A stretch of DNA of 64,000 nucleotides, from positions 206,279 to 270,278 of the forward strand of contig JAYWVB010000050.1 in the NCBI GenBank assembly GCA_039881045.1, written 5' to 3'. Positions within the stretch are counted from its first letter, which is position 1; every line of letters begins with the position of its first letter. The stretch is from Chaetomium olivaceum (lineage: Eukaryota; Ascomycota; Sordariomycetes; Sordariales; Chaetomiaceae). A program made the position numbers and the translations under genes. The notes beneath the pieces were generated by a model that ran no database searches, had not been told where the DNA came from, and saw only the letters and a program-made list of their open reading frames with translations. Of this stretch, positions 54,257-61,876 are shown piece by piece.

Positions 54257-56098
54257 ATGAATCAAACAGAGTGCACCGCCAGGAGCCGCGATGGTTTCTT
54301 CGTTATGGCGAAGAGCCACGCTCACATGGCCTTCAGCAGACGCTCCCCTTCCCCCAGCATGGACGCCCGCACAGATCCCGAGAAGGCCCCTGATAGCCCA
54401 CAAGAGCCTGCAAAAGACAGGTTGGAAGAGCTTCTCAATGAACTAAAGGACGTCTACGATAGCGAGGCCGGGGAGTACCGGCGATGCTTGAACATCGTTG
54501 CGGAAGACCTGCGTCATGTTTTAGCCCAGGATTCCATCCGCCATCTCCCCGTCGTCTCCCGGGTCAAGACTTGGGCTTCCATCAATGGCACTGCACAGCG
54601 CCGACAGAAAGACCGGCTATCCGCACAGGCAATTCGGCAAAAGATGACGGAACGGAGCGAGAACTGGGAGCAGCACTTCGAGAGGTACAAGATGAGCAAG
54701 ACCGAGCTAGGATATTTTCGGAATCGGGACGAACTCAACAACGTCTTCCACGACATGCTCGGCGCACGCATCATACTTTACTTCCCCAGCGACACAAAGA
54801 AGGTGCTCAGTCTGTTGCAGGATGCAGGGTACGAAATGGCCAAAGATCCCAAGCGGATGGGGGGGTTGGCGGACGTCAAGAGGCTACGAAAGTTGCACGC
54901 GAAATGGCTGGACGCGGACGGGTCCAAAGCACCCACCGACGATCTCGACCTGGACGGTGTGGAGCAACAGTTCTCGGGGTACGGCGCCATTCGGTTGGCT
55001 GCAAAGATACCCCGGCGCCTACAACCGCGGGACCTGGAGCCGGAGGCGGCGGAGATCTGGGAGAGGAGGGTGGTGGAGATCCAGGTCAGCACGGTGATGA
55101 TGCACGCCTGGGCCGAGGTCGAGCACGACATGACCTACAAGACCCACGGTCGCGAGGTGACGCAGGACGAGAGAAGGGCGTGCTGGACATGCTTAACGGT
55201 CTTGCTATCGCTAGTGAAGTGGGGTCTGCGTCGCTTGAGGTCACCGCCGTCGTCGCCTTCGCCGGTTGCCGAGTCTGTCGAGGAGTTGCGCAGTTGGTTG
55301 TACCAGCTGTACATCGCCAAGAATAGGAGCACGCCGACCGAGTGGGTTGATCTGGACCAACTTTGGGACTTTCTGGTTCGTGGAGGCAAGAATCGGCGGG
55401 ACGCGTTCCAGCCTCTTGCCGAGACCGCTTGGAAGATACTGCTCGAGGCAGAGCGCGGTGTAAGCTTCGAGCTCGACCATGTTCTGCCGTACATCATCAT
55501 GTATGGTCACCTGCCACATCACGCGATGGAAGGGCCTCGAAGACCGTTCGTCGATGCGGATCCGCCATCTACCACCTGCAGTGAAGGGAACGGCATATTA
55601 GCGATACTCCACAGAACGGCCAATATGATCGGTAAAATTGCCCTTCAGGGCCGCGTTCAGGACAGCCATATCAATCCCCACGCAAAGGACAATAACGGCC
55701 GCAAAGCTGCCTGGTACGTCGCTACTTGCCAGAAGAACCTTGCCGAAATTACTGCTTCACTGGCGGCCGAGTCCGGTGTGAGTCCCGATCGGGTAGCAAA
55801 ACTGGCGACTCTTCCACCTGATGGATTGAGACAGGCCTTTTTTGAGGCCTTAATAAAGAACGAGCAGGCTGTGGTACAGTTTATAATTGACATGGGAGGC
55901 TCTGCTGACTGGAAGAGTGGGGGACTGCGTATTCGTTGGAGTAAATACAATGCCCCGGCCCTCCACTACGCAAACTACTACTCGTTGAAAGAGATGTGTC
56001 GACTTCTGGTCAGCAACGGAGCAAGTAGAAGTGCTACGGATAACTATGGGAACTTGATGACCGCGAGGAGTTGGGGGGGACCTAAGGGGTATGTATGA
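54257..56098 (+). CDS. RelA/SpoT-domain nucleotidyltransferase with C-terminal ankyrin repeats
   Basis: Protein with a RelA/SpoT synthetase-type domain (bacterial relatives transfer pyrophosphate from ATP to GDP/GTP, making (p)ppGpp), fused to ankyrin repeats. Intronless, 613 residues. The synthetase motifs are present in order: SRVKTWASI near 101-109 (RxK...S), FHDMLGARIILYFP near 164-177 (Asp and Arg), SGYGAIRLAAKI near 240-251 (the GYxxI/H strand, Ala where His/Arg is usual), and VEIQVSTVMMHAWAEVEHDM near 273-292 (ExQ and W-x3-EHD). Residues about 306-322 as read are out of frame: the neighbouring frame encodes VLDMLNGLAIASEVG, the conserved continuation, flanked by two opposite one-base slips. 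There is no hydrolase (HD) domain. The C-terminus (about 530-605) has ANK-like units (ALHYANYYSLKEMCRLLVSN). Product in vivo unknown. Confidence 0.85.
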   Translation: MNQTECTARSRDGFFVMAKSHAHMAFSRRSPSPSMDARTDPEKAPDSPQEPAKDRLEELLNELKDVYDSEAGEYRRCLNIVAEDLRHVLAQDSIRHLPVVSRVKTWASINGTAQRRQKDRLSAQAIRQKMTERSENWEQHFERYKMSKTELGYFRNRDELNNVFHDMLGARIILYFPSDTKKVLSLLQDAGYEMAKDPKRMGGLADVKRLRKLHAKWLDADGSKAPTDDLDLDGVEQQFSGYGAIRLAAKIPRRLQPRDLEPEAAEIWERRVVEIQVSTVMMHAWAEVEHDMTYKTHGREVTQDERRACWTCLTVLLSLVKWGLRRLRSPPSSPSPVAESVEELRSWLYQLYIAKNRSTPTEWVDLDQLWDFLVRGGKNRRDAFQPLAETAWKILLEAERGVSFELDHVLPYIIMYGHLPHHAMEGPRRPFVDADPPSTTCSEGNGILAILHRTANMIGKIALQGRVQDSHINPHAKDNNGRKAAWYVATCQKNLAEITASLAAESGVSPDRVAKLATLPPDGLRQAFFEALIKNEQAVVQFIIDMGGSADWKSGGLRIRWSKYNAPALHYANYYSLKEMCRLLVSNGASRSATDNYGNLMTARSWGGPKGYV

Positions 56099-56201
56099 TA
56101 TGACTCACAATGAACCAAGCTTGGTGAAGTGTGCAGCTCAGTGTTAAATACTCAGTGCTTGCATTCTCAAATAAATAAGGAGGTACCTAAGGTACGTATC
56201 A

Positions 56202-57125
56202 TCAGTAACCATCCAGGTCTTGCCTCACAAACCTCAGCAACCCCGCCTCCAGGGGGCAGGGCTCAACAATCCTCTCAAACTTTTCAGGCCAGTCATCATT
56301 CCATACAAAGTCGACAAAGGCCGAAGCATACTCCCAGTAACTTGGGTACCACCCGGCATCCTCCCAATCCACAACAGCCGTCACATGCCATCCACCTCCG
56401 CTTTCGTCTAAGTTTCCACCCTCGGCCGCCCCAGCATCCCGAGAAACTAAAATGTTCTTGCGTTGGAGATCGTCGTGCGTAAACACGCTGCTGTGACCGG
56501 CCAGCGCTGTGGGGAGATGACGCGCGAAGAACTCAGACGTCCAGGGCCTGTATCCGCTCGACTCCCAATTCCTGCGCGATCGTATTGCCATAGCCATGGA
56601 GAAAGCCCTTTCCTCTTTGAAGGGGCCGTTGATTTCGGGCGTGGGTTCCGCCGACAAGAACAAACGATGCCGCAGAGGCCCACCCGTCACGTTGCCGAAC
56701 ACCCCGGGCGAAGGGATCTGGCGCACCTGGGTGAAGATGTCCCGCAGCTGGCTGGTGATGTCGAGCTTGTCGTGCTCCGACAGGCTGTCCCAGACGGTGC
56801 TTAGTTGTGTGCCTGGTTTATGTTCCATCACGAGGAAGAGTTTGTTGTCCTCGTCGCGGTACATGGCGTAGAGCTTCGGCGCCGGGACGGAGGGGTATTT
56901 GGCGAGCAGCAGAAGGGCGTGGCCTTCGTTTTCGGACACAAAGGGTGACAAGCCATACTTGACGACAAATTTGTCTCTGACGAGGACAACTCGTTGATAA
57001 CTGTCGTCGGCGAGAATTGGGAAGGTTTGTTCGGCTGCAATGATTTCGTCCGAGGTCGGAAGCGGACCAGGTAACTCATCAGGGGGGCAGAAAAAGGGCA
57101 GCGTTGGTACGGTGGTGGCCGCCAT
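56202..57125 (-). CDS. APH-family phosphotransferase (aminoglycoside/choline kinase fold)
   Basis: Kinase-fold small-molecule phosphotransferase; fungal members rarely have known substrates, and an antibiotic-resistance role should not be assumed. Intronless, 307 residues from the ATG at 57125; a longer in-frame start at 57524 adds residues lacking family similarity. The N-lobe has VLVRDKFVVKYGLSPFVSENEG, giving the Lys and Glu of the ATP site. The hinge is LFLVMEHKPGTQLSTVW. The catalytic loop FTHDDLQRKNILV supplies HDD and Asn; the metal-binding motif is AVVDWEDAGWYPSYWEYA. Every key residue is intact, in contrast to the pseudogene at 3.6 kb. It converges on the RelA/SpoT-ankyrin gene, about 100 bp between ends. 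Confidence 0.92.
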   Translation of the reverse strand: MAATTVPTLPFFCPPDELPGPLPTSDEIIAAEQTFPILADDSYQRVVLVRDKFVVKYGLSPFVSENEGHALLLLAKYPSVPAPKLYAMYRDEDNKLFLVMEHKPGTQLSTVWDSLSEHDKLDITSQLRDIFTQVRQIPSPGVFGNVTGGPLRHRLFLSAEPTPEINGPFKEERAFSMAMAIRSRRNWESSGYRPWTSEFFARHLPTALAGHSSVFTHDDLQRKNILVSRDAGAAEGGNLDESGGGWHVTAVVDWEDAGWYPSYWEYASAFVDFVWNDDWPEKFERIVEPCPLEAGLLRFVRQDLDGY

Positions 57126-58243
57126 GGTGATGATTAAGCTACCTGGATAATGAACTAAATGGTTTCCGAGGGCGCAGAGGCAGGTGGGTAAATATTGATG
57201 TCTTGTCGCAGCGTGGTCAGATTGAGTGAAAGTTGTGTACGCTGGGATGCGTATTTCGATGTTGGCGGGGCAGCTCCGAGCAGCGGGTACCGATCCCACA
57301 CCGAATAAGAGAACGGAAGTACTGAGGTATCTTACCTTCTTACCTAAGGTAGGGAGGTATACATACCTAATTGGGTGATTTTGGTGCAGCACTGATTGAG
57401 GATACCCTATTCCCGGCAGTTGTTCGCCGCAGAGGTCAGGATTTTGCCCGTTGCAACTCCTTCTGTGATTATTTTGTATTACTACCGACCGAGACGGCCG
57501 TCCGCTTGACGGGTTTCCCATCAACCACCGACTATTTTTAGTAAATTACAGCGGCGATGCCGGATACGCGGGCTGTTTCGTTGTTGGGCACTGCCGGGTC
57601 ATGCGGTTGGCCCTCGATTGGCGGCGCCGCGGTGGCCCCTGAAGGAGCGTCACACAAGAACTCCTACGGCCCTCACCCCTAAGCAGCACTTCCGTCTCCA
57701 GCAGCTTGCAGCGCGGCGCGCCGTACAAGTTGCAATTGCGTATTGTCAGGCTCACCGTAAGACAGCTGCTTGACGTCCGGACGTTGGGTTTCAGGCGAGG
57801 GCCTCGGTCATCAATTCAAAGACAGAAGGTACCTATAGCGAAGTATCTCGGTAACTTGCCAGTGCCACTTCCCATCAATTATACGGCGTCATAGGAATGC
57901 GTAGCTGTTAGTTTCAAACATGTGGCTAACATCGGGAACGTTGGGTCTTTGATGAGGGTCTCTAGGAAGAGTCTGGAGTCTTGAGTAAGACTGTCTCGAT
58001 CCAAGAATAACTCATGGACGAACGAAAAACGCACCTACCTCCTGATGTTCAGGTTGCTGATATAAAGGCTAACAACATACGTCTTTAACGAGAGGATTCA
58101 TAACCAGCACCATTCAAACATTCAACAGTTCTCTTACAAGCAAACACCTTCAGAAAACCCCCTCTGCCTAAGTAACCACTGTACCTACCTTGACCCAAGT
58201 CCACCATTTCGATACAGACCGGCTAGTAGACCAACGATTCGCC
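57126..58243. other. Intergenic region between divergent genes
   Basis: About 1.1 kb, no gene recognised; a TATAAA lies at 58061. Confidence 0.4.
58061..58066 (+). promoter_or_regulatory. TATAAA box
   Basis: 178 bp upstream of the ATG at 58244; the leader after it is CA-rich. Confidence 0.45.
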
Positions 58244-58789
58244 ATGTCCGCCTCAACCACCCCGTCGCAGTACAAGGTGTTCAAGCTCAAGTTCACCCTC
58301 TCCATGGCAGACCCCGACATGCCGCAGCCTCGCTACCACCACATCATTTTCGTTGAGTCGAACCCCCAAGATGGCTCTGGCATCAAGTTCCACGTGACGG
58401 GAGACATCACCTCAGCCAACGGCATGCAATACCAGTCCATCGCCTACCACGATCCCAAGAGCTCCAAGACGCTCTTTGCCTCGGAACTGCTCGGCTGGAC
58501 CGACGCGGCGAACTTCAAAAGCCGCTTCGACACCGTCCTCAGGGGCTGCCCTCCCCCGCCGCAGCAGAAGGCCTTCAACACTAAGACCATGAAGACGGAA
58601 CCTTTCAAGACCAAGAGCCCGCTGACCTTCTACGGCCCCAATGAGGCCCGCAGACCGCTGAAGAAGTGCACCGAGTGGACCGAGCAGCAGGCCATCCCCG
58701 CCCTGCGCGCCGCCGGCCTCATCGGCGCTAAGAAGTCTACTCCCAGCCCGCCTGGTTCGCGGCCGGGCTCGAATGGCAGCAAGAAATGA
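58244..58789 (+). CDS. Small conserved fungal protein of unknown function
   Basis: 181 residues, single exon, starting MSASTTPSQYKVFKLKFTLS. The middle reads YHHIIFVESNPQDGSGIKFH and VTGDITSANGMQYQSIAYHDP, then ELLGWTDAANFKSRFDTVLRGCPPPPQQKAFN, written here as two adjoining blocks. A CTEWTEQQAIPALRAAGLI segment precedes a disordered Ser/Pro/Gly tail. I recall this pattern from short, widely conserved ascomycete proteins without assigned function; the even composition supports a real gene. No signal peptide or membrane helix. Confidence 0.7.
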   Translation: MSASTTPSQYKVFKLKFTLSMADPDMPQPRYHHIIFVESNPQDGSGIKFHVTGDITSANGMQYQSIAYHDPKSSKTLFASELLGWTDAANFKSRFDTVLRGCPPPPQQKAFNTKTMKTEPFKTKSPLTFYGPNEARRPLKKCTEWTEQQAIPALRAAGLIGAKKSTPSPPGSRPGSNGSKK

Positions 58790-58989
58790 GTAACCTGAGC
58801 AGGGGGGGTGTGTTGCTGCTGGATCTTGGAATGTCGGATGGGTATACCGGCAGGTATCGACTCCGGCACGTTGAACGGCCGCTGGTCTGTCGAATACATG
58901 TATGGGGCAGGGCACGGCAAGATAAATAGACGTTGAAATATACTTGGAGTTGGCTGGTCCACAACCTTTGTTCACCTGCCTATTACCAA

Positions 58990-59900
58990 TGACTTCTGAT
59001 CTCGTTCGGGACGCTGAGGAACTGCTCAAGAAGGCCAAAAAGCTCGCGGCCGTGACAAAACCCGGCGACGATAACAACGAACTGGACCTTCGGCGGAACA
59101 TCGCCCGCACAGCCAAGAGCATCGCCTTCAAGGCAGCCCCAAGAAACGATGTGATAAAACCTGACTGGATGGTGGTAAGCATTTCGCCGACGCCCCTCCA
59201 AGCCTGACAGCTAACCACTGTAGCTGGCTGATGTCGCAGCATGGAACATCTTCATCGACTGGAAAGCCTTTGACCACATCCACCAACACCCTCCGCCACA
59301 GCCGCATCCCCCACCTATACTGCAGCACCCACCCCGTCTCGTCCCTCTGCACCGTAGCCGACGACAACGCCATGAAGCCCTTGAGGGTGGGACAGTTCGT
59401 GTTGCAGGATCGGAGGGAGGTTATTTAGGAGGCGAGGGCGGAGGAGGGGTTGGAGGGCGTGGTCATGATGGAGCATGATTTGCATGAGGAGCAAGCGGTG
59501 AAGAGTGAGTACCTCCCGAGACTACTGCTTTGTGAGAACGTATGTTCAGAAAGGACGGCTATAGAAAAGACGGATGTTAAGAAGTAGCGGCTAACTGATC
59601 CCAGGGGCATTGGTGTACCTGCTTCCGAGGGTCCTGCTCGCCACGGGAAATTTGCATCGTCTTGCGGATGCCCTGTCGCCTTACAACCCCAAAGCTAGGG
59701 TCATCATCATGGAGGAGAGACTGCTGGATATCACAATACCTGAAAACTCCCCGGTGGACCTCGTTATGCTCAACCTTGGTGAGAAACTCTGGAACGAAGC
59801 CATGTTTAGGGAGATCGCGAGCGCGGCGGAGTTGAAGGCTTTGGGGTTCTTCGTCAATGAAAAAGACTCCAACAGTGTTGTTGAGTGCATGAAGGCTTGA
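58990..59900 (+). pseudogene. O-methyltransferase remnant lacking the SAM-binding core
   Basis: Fragments of a plant-type (COMT-like) fungal O-methyltransferase. Exon 1 from the ATG at 58990 encodes the dimerisation region (LVRDAEELLKKAKKLAAV, RRNIARTAKSIAFKAA) and splices (GTAAGC...TGTAG near 59175-59223) into LADVAAWNIFIDWKAFDHI. Then a frame change leads to LRHSRIPHLYCSTHPVS and DDNAMKPLRVGQFVLQDR, the end of the substrate-lid segment. The next recognisable part is 59610-59900 (LADALSPYNPKARVIIMEE, VDLVMLNLGEKLWNEAMF, then LGFFVNEKDSNSVVECMKA), the C-terminal third. The VDVGGGxG SAM loop and catalytic His region are absent: only about 190 bp separate the two parts, too little for them. Internal deletion, not just frame slips; non-functional. 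Confidence 0.7.
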
Positions 59901-59903
59901 TAA

Positions 59904-61876
59904 CTCAGGACCAGCGTAGGTCGACCCACCATAGAAGACAGTGGTCCGAGTTTATACAACTTCTAGAACACAACTGCCAGCCTCAAAAACAATCCCAATT
60001 GTGTCCTCCTCAAAAGCGACAGACGGACGCGGTTCAACTTCTCGGATAGCATCCCTCAACGTGAGCTAGTCGTGTCTGATGATCATTTCTGGGCCATGCC
60101 GGAGGAGTGTGCTGGTCGAGCTTAAACATGATCCGAGTTAAGTTGCATGAGACTCAGTGGACATGAACATAACCAACCTAAGAATCAACACGAAACACCT
60201 ATCATCTGATAGTGGCGAAAAGGGGGTGGCTTAAATCCCGCAACGGTTGTGTACCTGTCTGCCGACTCCTTTGAGGCTAAGCACAAAACTTCCACTCACG
60301 AAAAGGGCACTCAGGCTTGGCAAGCAACACTGCAACCGCCGTGGGCGGTTGGTTACGATACCAGCACAACGCGCACACCATGCCTCAGGTAGGTTGCGGC
60401 GGCTCTTGACAAAAGACATCTTTCATTTCAAGAAACTTTATCTACCGATGAGGAAAGAGGGTGCCAGAATGAGCATTGCATCTGTGTGGGCGGCCCGAGG
60501 TTGCGTCGTGGCAGGGAAGCCAGTCGGGTTGCTGGATCTAGCCATGTGAAAGAGTTCTGAGTTGCAGGCTGCAGCGGCAGCAAATGGCTGCAGGAAGCGT
60601 TGTGTTGCCGGGGAATTGCGGCCAAATTCACCGGCTCAACTGCGGAGGGTAAGGCGGGAGGTGGGAACGAGGTGAGAGGCGAGCAACAAGCGAAGGAGGG
60701 ACGACCTGAAAAACTGAAAATGGCGCAAGGAAATGGTTGCAATGGTTGAAAGGATGGTTACCTGTGGTTGGACTCATTTTATTCAGGAACCGAGCTGGCC
60801 GTAAACCCGGGTGGCTTGCTGCTGATGTTGATGTTGGATAATGGAAGTGGCAAAAACCGGCAGGATGTTGCAAGAGAATTCGGTTGCAGGAGACAGAATG
60901 CATCAGATCGATCTGGAACTTGTCTCCCTGTTCAGGCCCGTTATCCCGTACCTGGGCAAAGCTGGGCTGGACCCACTCACTCCAGCGCCTTCCAACCGAT
61001 GCAGGAAGGTACGCGCATTTACACCTTGACGCTCCGAAAACACGCGAAGTGGTATTCTTTTCCTTCTCTGCATTATCGGCTCCTTTACCACGTAATTTAC
61101 AGCCCCCTCGAGATGTCATGGCTTGAGGGACATTGTCGAGCCCAACCAAAGGCCAAGGAGAAATTGACCAACAGTTGCAGTTGCACTGCAGAGAATGTCC
61201 AAAGTTCAGACACTGAACGGTGAATTGCAAACCCCTGCCCTTCCAGGTTGCAAGCGATCCCCGCTAGCGCTGCCATTCTCAGCTTCCGCTGTAAGCAGGC
61301 GGTGTGGTTTTCAAGCGCGTCAGTTGGCAGTTCTTTCGTGCCCCGCCATCGTCATCCCCACTCTGCGTGGCTGCCCCGCGATTTCGCACTGCCCAAGCAG
61401 CAGCAAAGCTGTTGCACAATGGTCGGGCGGGACTGGACTTCGCAGAACTCGACAGAAAAAAGGGAGCAAACAGTAAACCTGAAGCTCGAGAAGCGCTGCA
61501 GCCCACGAAACACCAGAGTTGGGCAAGAACCCGTGAAACCCCCCTTGACCAAGGCCAGTCTTAAACAAGACAAGTCTGGCCGACCGATAACGAGTGTCCC
61601 CGCCCTTGTTGCTGCTCTCGCAGTGTACGGCTCGCATGCAAGGTCTGGACCCGTTTTGTGCCCCATTGCCGCCCGTCATTTCTTCGAACCTGCCAAGTTG
61701 GCCAGCCCTTGTCCCCGCTGCTGGCTGCCCCGCTGACGTTGTTCGTGAGCTCATTCTGGGTCGCCCTTCTTTATTTACCTCGCGATTCCTCGATCTTTCT
61801 CGTTGGCGCACTTCTTGATCCCCCTTCTGCCACTAAACCTCACGAACCTGACAAACCCTCACTCGATACCTCCACG
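59904..61876. other. Long intergenic region / 5' leader of the trehalose gene
   Basis: About 2 kb without a gene I can support. Frames of 60-200 codons on both strands (60628-61230 on minus, 61248-61736 on plus) overlap and lack motifs. The last 150 bp before the ATG are pyrimidine-rich, as in strongly transcribed fungal genes. Confidence 0.4.

Noticed and set aside
56202..57125. Antibiotic-resistance role for the APH-family gene
   Set aside because: The fold is shared by many fungal kinases of unknown substrate; nothing here indicates an aminoglycoside.
60628..61230. A 200-codon minus-strand frame upstream of the trehalose gene
   Set aside because: No motif; it overlaps equally open frames on the other strand and looks like leader/promoter sequence.
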